From assembly GCA_947501005.1 (NCBI GenBank), contig CANMTU010000001.1, positions 1,512,501 to 1,576,500 on the forward strand: 64,000 nucleotides of DNA, given 5' to 3'. This document shows, piece after piece, positions 1 through 8,519 of this stretch (positions are counted from its first letter, which is position 1; every line of letters starts with the position of its first letter). Origin of the DNA: an uncultured Erythrobacter sp. GTDB taxonomy: Bacteria; Pseudomonadota; Alphaproteobacteria; Sphingomonadales; Sphingomonadaceae. The notes beneath the pieces are model-generated. The model had not been told where the DNA came from. It was given only the letters and a program-made list of their open reading frames with translations, and searched no databases. The position numbers and the translations under genes were made by a program.

Positions 1-10
1 GAAACGAAGA

Positions 11-42
11 GCGGCGGGGCATTTGGTGCCGCGCCGCCCTTT
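11..42 (+). terminator. Putative terminator hairpin of a gene left of the window
   Basis: GCGGCG at 11-16 pairs with CGCCGC at 32-37, and GGCA/TGCC pair inside around a TTTGG loop. A short CCTTTA follows. The T-run is weak, so this is a probable rather than certain rho-independent terminator for a plus-strand gene ending before the window. Confidence 0.45.
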
Positions 43-132
43 ACGTATGGGCCTACCCGCATTAACCCTCTTTCCGAAGTCCGGATTAAGCACTCGGGGC
101 GCAATTTGCGCAGCTTACAGGAGGGCATCGGG

Positions 133-537
133 GTGGCGCTTTTTCGCAGGAAGACGGTGGTTGACGATCTGCCCGAACGGCGTTCCGTCAGGCGGCATCA
201 CGTCGATTGCCCCGCCCGGCTGAAGATGCTCGGCGGAGACAGGCAGGGCCGCCTGTCGGACCTGTCGGAAGCGGGCGCCCGCTTCGAAACGGCGCACCCT
301 CCCGGCGAAGGCGTTTCCGGCCTGCTCGAATGGAACGGGCACGGATATTTCGGCAAGGTCGTATGGTCGAACGAGACCGGCTGCGGCGTGATCTTCGAAC
401 GAGCGATCCCGCTGTCCGTGGTGGAGGACACCGTCGGCGCGGCGCCGAGCGACGTGCCGCAGGGGCCGGTCGCGAATTTCGGCAACATCCCGCTCGGGCA
501 AAAACGCGGGCGGCGGCCCGTGCTCGTATCGGAGTAA
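133..537 (+). CDS. PilZ domain protein
   Basis: A single-domain PilZ-like protein of about 134 residues. PilZ domains usually bind cyclic di-GMP through an RxxxR motif followed by (D/N)xSxxG. Here an arginine-rich stretch (RRSVRRHHVDCPARL) precedes the beta-barrel sequence DLSEAGARFE, where the second motif reads DLSEAG. I chose the GTG at 133 because a strong ribosome-binding site (AGGAGGG, 119-125) lies seven bases upstream. An in-frame TTG at 106 would extend it by nine residues without a comparable site. No signal peptide or membrane segment is seen. It stands alone, with a different family downstream. It may be a c-di-GMP effector, and a GGDEF/EAL protein is present at 54.6-57.2 kb, but a link is inference. 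Confidence 0.75.
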   Translation: MALFRRKTVVDDLPERRSVRRHHVDCPARLKMLGGDRQGRLSDLSEAGARFETAHPPGEGVSGLLEWNGHGYFGKVVWSNETGCGVIFERAIPLSVVEDTVGAAPSDVPQGPVANFGNIPLGQKRGRRPVLVSE

Positions 538-631
538 CCGCCGGTCTGCCGCGAAAGCCTGCCGCATCCGCCGTCATTGCCACCGGAACCCGCCCCTGCC
601 GCTATCCGTAAACACGATACGGAGAGCGAGA

Positions 632-1222
632 ATGACGGACCACCCGAACGACCGAGAGCATGAGGCCGAAAGCGCAGGCCGGTCCCCCGGCAGATGGACC
701 ACCTTCCTTGCGATGATCGCGACGTCGATCGTCACCATGTTCGTGCTGAAATATTCGAACGTCTGGTCCGCCGATCATCTGTTCTTCAGCCAGACGCGGA
801 TGTGGATGGCGCTGATGATGGGCATGGCGATGGTCGTCATCATGCTCGGCTTCATGTGGGGCATGTACCGGACGCGGGCGACCAAGATAGCGGTGACGGT
901 CGGCGGGCTGGTGTTGTTCGCGCTGTTCCTGTTCCTCGCGCGCAGTCAGCGGACCGTCGGCGACGAGGCGTGGATGAAGGCGATGATCCCCCACCATTCG
1001 ATCGCCGTGCTGACCAGCAAGCGGGCGCAGATCAGCGACCCGCGCGTGCGCGAACTGGCCGACCGGATCATCGCGGCGCAGGTGCGCGAGATCGAGGAGA
1101 TGAAACTGCTGCTCGCCGAGATCGAGGCGAATGGCGAACGGGGCGACGGCAGCCTGCTGCCCGCACGGTCCGCCGAACTGACCCCGCAGATGGAGCGTGA
1201 AGCCCGCGCCGCGATCCGGTGA
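632..1222 (+). CDS. DUF305-family membrane protein
   Basis: A 196-residue protein with a hydrophilic N-terminus, three hydrophobic segments (about residues 26-46, 60-82 and 88-107) and a C-terminal DUF305-type helical segment beginning near AWMKAMIPHHSIAV. DUF305 proteins are ferritin-like helical proteins of uncertain function, often found near metal-resistance genes. The paired histidines and nearby methionines here fit the family. The second membrane helix is very methionine-rich (MWMALMMGMAMVVIMLGFMW). The gene converges on imuB with a gap of 13 bases. Function is unknown; a role in copper or other metal handling is possible, but this copy is 42 kb from the copper genes. Confidence 0.8.
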   Translation: MTDHPNDREHEAESAGRSPGRWTTFLAMIATSIVTMFVLKYSNVWSADHLFFSQTRMWMALMMGMAMVVIMLGFMWGMYRTRATKIAVTVGGLVLFALFLFLARSQRTVGDEAWMKAMIPHHSIAVLTSKRAQISDPRVRELADRIIAAQVREIEEMKLLLAEIEANGERGDGSLLPARSAELTPQMEREARAAIR

Positions 1223-1235
1223 GGTCGGCGGCCCG

Positions 1236-2822
1236 TCAGGCGCACAGGCCCTGCAGATACCAGTCGGGCAGGCCGCCCCGCCCGTCGCCCACGATGCCGA
1301 GGCGGTAGATCCAGTAGCGGCGGCCGGCATCGTCCTCGATCCGGTAATAGTCGCGCAGCCGGGCATTGCCGCGTTCGCGCCACCATTCGGGCGCGATCCG
1401 CTCCGGCCCCTCGACCCGTGCGACCTCGTGCACCTGCCCGCGCCAGCGGAAGCGCTTGGGATACCCGTCGGGCGTGGCGTAAAGCACGGCGATCTTCTCC
1501 GCCTTGTCGAGCAGCTTCAAGGGGCGCTGGTGGAAGGCAAGCTCGCCCTGGCTCGCCGGTTCGGGATCGAGCGGGCGCTGCCAGCGCTGGGCGCGTTCGG
1601 GAATGTGGCTGGCGAAGGGGACCGGGCGGCTCACCGCCTTTTCGCCGAGGCGCACCGTCAACCGGTCGATACAGGCGGCAAGGCTGGTGCCGTGGGCCTC
1701 GGCGGCGGCCTCGATATCGCCCTGCTCCAGTGCGAGCGGCTCGGCCCAGCTGGCGCGCAGGCGGACCATCTCGATCCCGAAGCCCGCATCCACATCGTCG
1801 AGCTTGGCGGAGAACAGGCGGCAGATATGCGCCGCCTCACGCGTGGCGGCGGCGAGTTCCAGGCGGCGCACCACCACTTCGCCATCGACGCGCCACAGGC
1901 CGATCTCGAGCCGCCGTGCGCCCTCGCCCCGCCCTTCGAGTTCGCGCACCATGTCGGCGGCAAGGTCGCCCAGCACCTGATCGAGCAGCGGGCGGTGGCG
2001 GATCGGCTCCATCAACCGGCGCTGGACCAGCGGCATGTCCTGCTGGACAACCGGCAGCAGCGGTTCGGGCACCCGGCCCAGGAGCTGGTCCATCCGGACG
2101 AGCGGATTGGCGGCGGGCGATTTCCTGTTGCGGAACCGGCGCTGGATCGCATCGCGCCCGATCGTGCCGAGTTCGCCCAGACGCTTCAGCCCCAGGCGGC
2201 GCAGCACGGTGAGCACGTCCTGATCGAGGCGCAGCGCGGCGACCGGCAGATCAGCCAAGGCGCGGGCGATGGCTTCCTCGACGTGCGACCCTGCCCCGCC
2301 CACGATGGCGTTCGGCGGTCCGTGATGCGACAGCGCCCACGCCGCCCCCGCGGTGGGCGCGATGGCGGCGCGCACCGCCAGCTTGCGCCGCGCGAACGCC
2401 TTGGCGACATCGGCGAGCAAATGCTGCTCCCCGCCATAGAGATGCGGCACGGCGGTGACGTCGATCAGCAAGCCGTCCGGCGCGTCCATCGCCGACCACG
2501 GGCCCCAGCGCCGCCCCCACAGAGCCAGCTTTTCCAAGAAAGCGAGGTCCGCCGCGGGATCGGCCGGGGCGGTGGCGATGGCAGGGCACAGCGTGCGCGC
2601 ATCGGCCAGCATCGTGCCGCTCCTTGCCCCGGCCTGCATCGCGATCCCGTTGAGCGCCTCGATCCGGGGGCCGTGCGCAGTATCGGCGATCAGGACCAGC
2701 GGCCCGGCATCGAGGGCCGCCCCCGCCTCGCCCATGGCGAGCCGCCAGCGATCCATCGCCAGCGCGGGCAGCCACAGCGAGAGGATCCGGCGGCTAGATG
2801 CGAGATGGGGCGGGCAAGGCAA
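1236..2822 (-). CDS. imuB: ImuB, inactive Y-family polymerase of the mutasome
   Basis: A 528-residue ImuB homologue. In alpha- and actinobacteria ImuB is a catalytically dead Y-family polymerase that acts as adaptor between the ImuA RecA-like protein, the beta clamp and the error-prone polymerase DnaE2 during SOS mutagenesis. The N-terminus RRILSLWLPALAMDRWR is typical, and the normal acidic triad of Y polymerases is not evident. QGELAF near residue 425 matches a QxxLxF beta-clamp-binding hexapeptide. It starts 6 bases after imuA stops, so the two form one operon under the SOS box at 3692-3706. The usual third gene, dnaE2, is not next to it: a DUF305 gene converges on its 3' end. The start is uncertain by about ten residues. 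Confidence 0.9.
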   Translation of the reverse strand: MPCPPHLASSRRILSLWLPALAMDRWRLAMGEAGAALDAGPLVLIADTAHGPRIEALNGIAMQAGARSGTMLADARTLCPAIATAPADPAADLAFLEKLALWGRRWGPWSAMDAPDGLLIDVTAVPHLYGGEQHLLADVAKAFARRKLAVRAAIAPTAGAAWALSHHGPPNAIVGGAGSHVEEAIARALADLPVAALRLDQDVLTVLRRLGLKRLGELGTIGRDAIQRRFRNRKSPAANPLVRMDQLLGRVPEPLLPVVQQDMPLVQRRLMEPIRHRPLLDQVLGDLAADMVRELEGRGEGARRLEIGLWRVDGEVVVRRLELAAATREAAHICRLFSAKLDDVDAGFGIEMVRLRASWAEPLALEQGDIEAAAEAHGTSLAACIDRLTVRLGEKAVSRPVPFASHIPERAQRWQRPLDPEPASQGELAFHQRPLKLLDKAEKIAVLYATPDGYPKRFRWRGQVHEVARVEGPERIAPEWWRERGNARLRDYYRIEDDAGRRYWIYRLGIVGDGRGGLPDWYLQGLCA

Positions 2823-2828
2823 TGCAAC

Positions 2829-3674
2829 TCACCCGCGTTCGCCCCGAGCCGGCCACTGGGCAGCCCTTGCCGACCTTGCCGATCCTGCCGACCTTGCACG
2901 GGAAGAAAACGGCAGTCGCTGCTCCCTCGGGTCAGCCTGGTTTGCAGCGGGCTCGGGCTGATCGGTCCGGCGGCTTGCCACCAACACCCCGCCGCCATCG
3001 CCCAGCACCCACGTACCCGGCCGGTGCCCGCGCGCGCGGAACAGGTCCGCCTGCCATGCCGGCGCACCCGGCGCCTGCGCGTTCCAGCGTGGCGCGGGCG
3101 ACGGCGTGCTCGTCACCTCCCACCGCATCCGCGCCGAGGACAGGTCACGGCGGGCATCGAGCCGCACGAGGAACAGCGGAACGCCATGCTTTTGCGAGAC
3201 CAGCGTAAGCCGGCGCGAGGCAGTGAAATCGAGCGACCTGGGATTGCCCGCCACCTCGCCCACCACGAAGGCCAGGTCGCGGCATCGCAGCCCCTCTTCC
3301 AGCGCGAACAGGGCATCTTCCGGCTTTTCGGCCAGCACGTGGATGACCCGGTGGCGCATGTCTTCGGGCAGGCCGGCGCGGCAGGGCCGGCCCGACAGGC
3401 GCGCCGCCTCGCGCGTCTGCACCCACAACACGCCGCGCCGGTCCTCTGCCTCCTCGGTTTCGCCGCGCGGCGTGTTGCGCCAGTCGTCGAGCGCCAGCGC
3501 CAGCGCCGCGCCCGCCCCCGCCGCCTCGCGCGAGGAGACGAACACCTCACTGTGCAGGGCCTTGCCCTCCTGCGCCGCCAGGCCCGGCCACCAGCGCGCA
3601 CTGCGCCGGGCGCACAGCGTTGCCATGTCTTCGATCGCCGCTTCGGGCAGGGAGGAGAGGTCGGGTTGGGTCAT
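2829..3674 (-). CDS. imuA: ImuA, RecA-like mutasome protein
   Basis: A 281-residue ImuA homologue, the first gene of the damage-inducible imuA-imuB operon. ImuA is a small RecA/SulA-related protein needed for induced mutagenesis with ImuB and DnaE2. Recognisable stretches are the opening LCARRSARWWPGL, the segment ALDDWRNTPRG and FVVGEVAGNPRSLDFTASRRL, which corresponds to the RecA-fold core. The C-terminal tail (SARSAGSARSARAAQW) is low complexity and is encoded by a short near-tandem repeat (about 2868-2900), so it may be lineage-specific. The ATG lies 18 bases from a perfect alphaproteobacterial LexA box. Confidence 0.88.
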   Translation of the reverse strand: MTQPDLSSLPEAAIEDMATLCARRSARWWPGLAAQEGKALHSEVFVSSREAAGAGAALALALDDWRNTPRGETEEAEDRRGVLWVQTREAARLSGRPCRAGLPEDMRHRVIHVLAEKPEDALFALEEGLRCRDLAFVVGEVAGNPRSLDFTASRRLTLVSQKHGVPLFLVRLDARRDLSSARMRWEVTSTPSPAPRWNAQAPGAPAWQADLFRARGHRPGTWVLGDGGGVLVASRRTDQPEPAANQADPREQRLPFSSRARSAGSARSARAAQWPARGERG

Positions 3675-3691
3675 GGAGGATCGACTCGTTT

Positions 3692-3706
3692 GTTCCTCTT
3701 ATGTTC
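3692..3706 (-). promoter_or_regulatory. LexA (SOS) box upstream of imuA
   Basis: GTTC-CTCTTAT-GTTC matches exactly the alphaproteobacterial LexA operator GTTC-N7-GTTC. It covers a possible -10 (CATAAG on the minus strand, 3698-3703). A possible -35 (TTGCGT, 3721-3726) sits 17 bases upstream, so LexA would block RNA polymerase directly. It ends 18 bases from the imuA start codon. Confidence 0.9.
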
Positions 3707-3824
3707 CAACAAATACCGGCACGCAATCGCTCTTGCGACTTGTCCCCAGCTCGCATCGCAGCCCCGCGGGACCGAACCGGGCGTTCGGCCATTATTAGGG
3801 CATACGCAAAGGAGACGCGGACCC

Positions 3825-4310
3825 ATGAAATATGCCGAAGGAAATGCCGACAAGCTGAAAACCAAGATGTGGAAGGCGATGGCCGATTCGAACTACGTCT
3901 TTCTCGAACTCGACGGTCGGCCGAAATCCGCCGTGCCGATGACCGCCCAGCTCGACAAGGATGCCAACAGCGCGATCTGGTTCTTCGGCCACACCCATTC
4001 CGACTTCACCGATCTCGGGCCGGCCACCGTCACCTTCGCCGGCAAGGGCCACGACATGTTCGCCCGCATCAACGGCACCCTCGTGAAGGAAACCAGCCGC
4101 GAGCGGTTCGACCACTTCTGGAACAATTTCGTCGAGGCCTGGTACGACGGCGGCAAGGAAGACCCGGAAATCTTCTTCATGCGCATGGATCTGGGCGAAG
4201 CCGAAATCTGGAGCGCCGAGCTCGGTGCGCTCAACACCGCCAAGATGGCGCTTGGCGTGGAAGTGCGCGAGGAAGGCGAGGAACGCCACGCCAAGCACGT
4301 CGACCTGTAA
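3825..4310 (+). CDS. Pyridoxamine 5'-phosphate oxidase-fold general stress protein
   Basis: A 161-residue protein of the split-barrel FMN-binding family (general stress protein 26 / COG3871 type). The pattern KTKMWKAMADSNYVFLEL, then PMTAQLD and IWFFGHTHSDFTD, then a C-terminal region ending in AEIWSAELGALNTAKMALG is typical of this family rather than of biosynthetic PdxH. Members bind flavin or related cofactors and are often stress induced. The ATG at 3825 has GGAG at 3811-3814 upstream. A strong hairpin terminator follows. It is a single-gene unit between imuA (divergent) and an amino-acid permease (convergent). Confidence 0.85.
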   Translation: MKYAEGNADKLKTKMWKAMADSNYVFLELDGRPKSAVPMTAQLDKDANSAIWFFGHTHSDFTDLGPATVTFAGKGHDMFARINGTLVKETSRERFDHFWNNFVEAWYDGGKEDPEIFFMRMDLGEAEIWSAELGALNTAKMALGVEVREEGEERHAKHVDL

Positions 4311-4350
4311 GCGATCGGGCCCCGTAAAGGATCAGGCAGGCAATACTGAA

Positions 4351-4381
4351 AGGGCCGCTCCTTCCGGGGCGGCCCTTTTTG
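4351..4381. terminator. Rho-independent terminator, probably bidirectional
   Basis: AGGGCCGC at 4351-4358 pairs with GCGGCCCT at 4369-4376 and TTTTT follows. It lies between two converging genes, the PNPOx-fold gene (ends 4310) and the permease (ends 4406). Read from the minus strand the stem is followed by TTTC. Confidence 0.88.
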
Positions 4382-4405
4382 CGTGCGAGCTCTTCTGCGC
4401 CAAAA

Positions 4406-5974
4406 TCAGGTCTTGTCGATCGGCAGCGCGTCCTCGCGGCCCTCGATATCGTCGACCACCGTCACGATGCCTTGGCCCAGATGGCTGCGATGGCGGCTGT
4501 AGACGAAATAGATCACCACCCCGATCAATCCCCAGCCCGGCAGGAACAGCATCGCCGCGGTCGGCAGATTGAAGAACAGCAAGACGCAGCCGACGATGGT
4601 CAGCGGGGCGACGATCCATACGAACGGCACCTTGAAATGGCGCTGCCGGTTCGGATCGCTCCGCCGCAGCACCAGCACCGCGATCGCCACCATCATGAAG
4701 GCGTAGAGCGTCCCCGCATTGGAGATATCCGCCAGCTGCCCGACCGGGAAGAACGCCGCGCCGATGGCCACCGCGATACCGGTCATGATCGTGACGATAT
4801 GCGGGGTGCGGTACTTGGGATGCACCTTGCTGAGTCTTTCAGGCAGCAATCCATCGCGGCTCATGACGAAGAAGATGCGCGTCTGGCCGAAAATCAGCAC
4901 CAGGATCACCGATGGCAGGGCGATGATCGCCGCCAGCCCCACCGCGCTGCCGATCCACGAGAACCCGAGCACTTTCAGGACATGGGCCAGCGGCTCGTTC
5001 GAGCAGACCAGCGCCTCGGCATATTGGGGCAGCGCGCATTGCCGGGCCAGTTCCTGCGAACCGGCCTCGAGCGGCAGGCCCATCGCATCGAGGATCGGCT
5101 GCCCGCCAATGGTGCCGATCGCACCGGCCGCGACGAGGATGTAGAACACCGTGCAGAACAATAGCGAGCCGATCAGGCCGATCGGTACGTTGCGTTGCGG
5201 GTCCTTGGTTTCTTCCGCCGCAGTCGAGACCGCATCGAAACCGACATAGGCGAAGAACATCGTTGCCGCCGCGCCGACTGCGCCCACGCCCGAACCCCAG
5301 CCGCCGAAGATGCCCGCTGGCAGGAAGGGGTTGAAATGCCCGGCGGTGAATTCAGAACTGGTCAGCGTGATCGCCACGAAGGCGGTCAGCGCCGTGACCT
5401 TGATCGCCACGAGGACGGCGTTCACCTTGGCGCTCTCGCTCGTGCCAATGACCAGCAGCCAGGTGACCAGCAAGGCGATGGTCAGCGCGGGAAGGTTGAT
5501 CAAGCCGCCCTCTGCCCCGCCAAGTGCCAACGGGCCGGCGCTGAGCCAGGCGGGCAGACTGATGCCGAGACCGCCGAGGATCGTGCCCGAGAAATATCCC
5601 GACCAGCCGACCGCGACCGCCGAGGCGGCAATCGCGTATTCCATGATGAGCGCCCAGCCCACCGTCCAGGCGAGAAATTCGCCCACGGTGGCGTAGCTGT
5701 AGGTGTAGGCGCTGCCGGCCACGGGGATCATCGCCGCGATCTCGGCATAGCAGAGCGCCGCCACGATGCAGACCAGACCGGCAAGCCCGAAGGCGATCAT
5801 CAAGCCGGGGCCGGCCTTCTGCGCGCCGACCGAAGTCAGCACGAAAATGCCGGTGCCGATGACGCAGCCGATCCCCAACAGGGTAAGCTGCAACCAGCCA
5901 AGCGATCGCTCGAGCGATTTCTGCTGGGCGGTTTCGAGAATGGCATCGAGGGGTTTGACGCGGTTGAAAATCAT
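4406..5974 (-). CDS. APC-family amino acid permease
   Basis: A 522-residue integral membrane protein of the amino acid-polyamine-organocation superfamily, closest in appearance to the cationic amino-acid transporter (CAT/YfnA) group. The first helix carries the family signature LLGIGCVIGTGIFVL, followed by AGPGLMIAFGLAGLVC and the helix 3 region PVAGSAYTYSYATVGEFLAW. Roughly twelve to fourteen hydrophobic segments are visible. An extra loop with three cysteines (residues about 305-330, ARQCALPQYAEALVCSNEP) separates helices 7 and 8. It is downstream of, and on the same strand as, an NSS transporter (97-base gap). Substrate cannot be told from sequence. Confidence 0.88.
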   Translation of the reverse strand: MIFNRVKPLDAILETAQQKSLERSLGWLQLTLLGIGCVIGTGIFVLTSVGAQKAGPGLMIAFGLAGLVCIVAALCYAEIAAMIPVAGSAYTYSYATVGEFLAWTVGWALIMEYAIAASAVAVGWSGYFSGTILGGLGISLPAWLSAGPLALGGAEGGLINLPALTIALLVTWLLVIGTSESAKVNAVLVAIKVTALTAFVAITLTSSEFTAGHFNPFLPAGIFGGWGSGVGAVGAAATMFFAYVGFDAVSTAAEETKDPQRNVPIGLIGSLLFCTVFYILVAAGAIGTIGGQPILDAMGLPLEAGSQELARQCALPQYAEALVCSNEPLAHVLKVLGFSWIGSAVGLAAIIALPSVILVLIFGQTRIFFVMSRDGLLPERLSKVHPKYRTPHIVTIMTGIAVAIGAAFFPVGQLADISNAGTLYAFMMVAIAVLVLRRSDPNRQRHFKVPFVWIVAPLTIVGCVLLFFNLPTAAMLFLPGWGLIGVVIYFVYSRHRSHLGQGIVTVVDDIEGREDALPIDKT

Positions 5975-6070
5975 GCGCGCATATACTCCCCGGCCCCTTA
6001 CGGACGATCCACTCGGCAGACCGGACCGAGCGCTCTTACACTGTCATAATTTTGTCGGGAAGCATGAAAA

Positions 6071-7501
6071 TTACGCGCCGAGGATATTCGGGAACAATCC
6101 GGTTACCAGAATGATCGTGACGGCGAGCGGACACAACCATGCAATCAAGAAACGGAACACGCCGAGGCCAAGCGGCGAAAGCCCGGTCGTCGTCTGCAGC
6201 AGGCGCTTGTCCGCCCGCCACCCGATGAAGATCGAGGTGAGCAACGCGCCCAGCGGCAGCATGATCTTGCCCGTGAACCCGTCCACCGTATCGAGAATGT
6301 CGGTCTCCGCGAACAGCGACCAGAAGCCCAGCGGCCGCACGTCGGACCAGACATTGTAGCCGAGCAGGCAGAAAATTCCGATCACGAACGCCCCGAACCC
6401 GAAGATCAGCGCCGATTTGGGCCGGCTCCACCCACGCTCGCCGATGCCCCAGGCGGTCGGCACCTCGAGCAGCGAGATCGAACTGGTGACGGCGGCGACC
6501 AGGATCAGGATAAAGAACAGGAAGCCGAACAGCGCCCCGCCCGGCATTCCCTGGAACGCGAAGGGCAGCGTCTGGAACACCAGCGTCGGCCCGGCCGCGG
6601 GATCGAGGCCGTTGGCAAAGACGATGGGGAAGATCATCAACCCCGCGAGCAGGGCCACGCAGGTATCCGCGACGGCGATCATCGCCGAGGTCGAACCGAG
6701 GCCGCCGCTCTCCTTGATGTAGGAACCGTAGGTGATCAGCCCCGCCACGCCGAGCGAGAGCGAGAACAGCGCCTGTCCCAGGGCCGAATTCATGACCGGC
6801 GGTGTCAGGCGCGACCAGTCGGGCGTGAACAGGAAGGCCAGCGCCTCGCCCATCTCGCCCTCGACCGCGCCGTAGATCACCAGCCCGATGAGCAGCACGA
6901 AGAAGGCGGGCATCAGATAGGTCGCCGCCTTCTCGATCCCTGAGGACACGCCCCGGGCGACGATGAACAGCGTCAGCCCCATGAAACCCAGATGCATGAC
7001 GAGCAGCAGGGCCGGACTGGCGAACATGTCGGCCAGCCGCTGCTGGATCTGGCCCTCGCTTTCGCCCGCTAGTGCGCCGCGCAGCGGGTCGCCGGCGAAC
7101 AGCGCCTGGAGGAAGTCGGCGCCCATCGTGCCGGCATAATACAGCACCCAGCCGGCGACGACCGAATAGAACGACAGGATGAAGAACGCTGCGATCGCGC
7201 CGATGCCGCCGAAGATCGACCAGGCGGGCGAGGCGTTGGACTTGCTTGCCACGCGGCGGATCGAGCCGACCGCATCGGTCTGCCCGACGCGGCCGATGAA
7301 GATTTCCGCGAGCACCAGCGGCAAGCCGAGCAGGAAGACGCAGCCGATATAGAAGATCACGAACGCCCCGCCGCCGTTCTCGCCGGCCAGCGTGGGAAAG
7401 CGCCAGATATTGCCGAGGCCCACGGCCGCGCCCACCGCCGCCAGAATGAATGCCGAGCGCGAGGACCAGCCCTCGCCCGTGTTCTTCGCCGTAGCGACCA
7501 T
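6071..7501 (-). CDS. Sodium-dependent neurotransmitter-symporter (NSS) family transporter
   Basis: A 476-residue member of the NSS/SLC6 family (LeuT fold). The unmistakable first helix [18 protein letters not shown] contains the unwound GNIWRFP stretch that holds substrate and sodium, followed by ENGGGAF. Bacterial NSS proteins import amino acids with sodium, usually with 11 or 12 helices; the length fits. The neighbouring APC permease on the same strand suggests an amino-acid uptake pair. A sodium-driven carrier fits a marine lifestyle, though that is inference. It is divergent from panB, with 129 bases between. Confidence 0.92.
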   Translation of the reverse strand: MVATAKNTGEGWSSRSAFILAAVGAAVGLGNIWRFPTLAGENGGGAFVIFYIGCVFLLGLPLVLAEIFIGRVGQTDAVGSIRRVASKSNASPAWSIFGGIGAIAAFFILSFYSVVAGWVLYYAGTMGADFLQALFAGDPLRGALAGESEGQIQQRLADMFASPALLLVMHLGFMGLTLFIVARGVSSGIEKAATYLMPAFFVLLIGLVIYGAVEGEMGEALAFLFTPDWSRLTPPVMNSALGQALFSLSLGVAGLITYGSYIKESGGLGSTSAMIAVADTCVALLAGLMIFPIVFANGLDPAAGPTLVFQTLPFAFQGMPGGALFGFLFFILILVAAVTSSISLLEVPTAWGIGERGWSRPKSALIFGFGAFVIGIFCLLGYNVWSDVRPLGFWSLFAETDILDTVDGFTGKIMLPLGALLTSIFIGWRADKRLLQTTTGLSPLGLGVFRFLIAWLCPLAVTIILVTGLFPNILGA

Positions 7502-7553
7502 GCCCTGATCCTCCCAAATCGCATTCTCGGCCTTGCCGGCCGCATGTTCTCGG

Positions 7554-7572
7554 CGCCTCCTAGGCGGAGGCG
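7554..7572. repeat. Small inverted repeat between the NSS transporter and panB
   Basis: CGCCTCC (7554-7560) and GGAGGCG (7566-7572) form a perfect hairpin with a TAGGC loop in the divergent intergenic region. No T-run follows. It could be an operator or leader hairpin for either gene. Confidence 0.35.
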
Positions 7573-7630
7573 GCGCGCTTGTTCAAGGGTTAGCTTCCCT
7601 CGCACGCCGCCGCTTGCTAGTGCGATTGGC

Positions 7631-8503
7631 ATGTCCACCACGTTCCAGCTCGACACTTCGACCAGCCGCGCCAACCCGACGCCCGCGCCGATGAAGCGGC
7701 TTACCGTGCCGAAGATCCGCGCGCGCAAGACCGATGGCGAGACGGGCGAACCGCTGGTGATGCTGACCGCCTATACCGCCCGGCAGGCGCAATTGCTCGA
7801 CGCGCATTGCGACCTGCTGCTGGTCGGCGATTCGCTCGGCCAGGTGATCTACGGCCTGCCCTCCACCATTCCGGTCACGCTCGACATGATGGCCAACCAT
7901 GCCGCCGCCGTGGTGCGGGGAAGCTATCACGCGGTCGTGGTGGTCGACATGCCGTTCGGCTCCTACGAAGGCTCGCGGGAACAGGCCTTCGACAGCGCCG
8001 CGCGCCTGTTGAAGGACAGCAACGCGGCGGCGGTGAAGCTCGAAGGCGGCGAGGCGATGGCAGAAACGGTCGCCTTCCTGTCGCAGCGCGGCATCCCGGT
8101 GATGGGGCATATCGGGCTCACGCCGCAGGCGGTCAATGCGCTGGGCGGGTATGGCGCGCGCGGGCGCAGCGATGCCGAGGCGGACAAGATCCTCGCCGAT
8201 GCGCGCGCGCTGGACGAGGCCGGCGCCTTCGCCGTGGTGGTCGAAGGCGTGGTCGAACCGATCGCGATCGCGGTGACCGAGGCGCTCTCGTGCCCGACCA
8301 TCGGCATCGGCGCCTCGGCCCGGTGCGACGGGCAGGTGCTGGTGACCGAAGACATGCTCGGCATGTTCGAGCGGGTGCCGCGCTTCGTCAAACGCTACGA
8401 GAATATCGCGGAGACGATTTCGCAGACCGTCGCTCGCTATGCCGACGAGGTGCGTTCGCGCAGTTTCCCCTCTTCCGACCAGACCTACCAGCCCAAGAGC
8501 TGA
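7631..8503 (+). CDS. panB: 3-methyl-2-oxobutanoate hydroxymethyltransferase
   Basis: PanB adds a hydroxymethyl group from 5,10-methylene-THF to 2-oxoisovalerate, the first committed step of pantothenate synthesis. The 290-residue protein shows the family hallmarks: [28 protein letters not shown] (magnesium-binding Asp), [36 protein letters not shown] and the catalytic-region [18 protein letters not shown] chose the ATG at 7631, which removes 29 arginine-rich residues of an upstream in-frame extension and leaves a short family-untypical N-terminal extension (about 20 residues) before VPKIRARK. panC is not nearby. A TerC-like gene follows on the same strand after 16 bases. Confidence 0.95.
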   Translation: MSTTFQLDTSTSRANPTPAPMKRLTVPKIRARKTDGETGEPLVMLTAYTARQAQLLDAHCDLLLVGDSLGQVIYGLPSTIPVTLDMMANHAAAVVRGSYHAVVVVDMPFGSYEGSREQAFDSAARLLKDSNAAAVKLEGGEAMAETVAFLSQRGIPVMGHIGLTPQAVNALGGYGARGRSDAEADKILADARALDEAGAFAVVVEGVVEPIAIAVTEALSCPTIGIGASARCDGQVLVTEDMLGMFERVPRFVKRYENIAETISQTVARYADEVRSRSFPSSDQTYQPKS

Positions 8504-8519
8504 CGAAAGCATTCCCGCC

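Noticed and set aside
1197-4310. A 1037-residue plus-strand reading frame
   Set aside because: It runs antisense through imuB and imuA and only its end is the real PNPOx-fold gene. The antisense part has no domain and is arginine/proline-rich shadow sequence.
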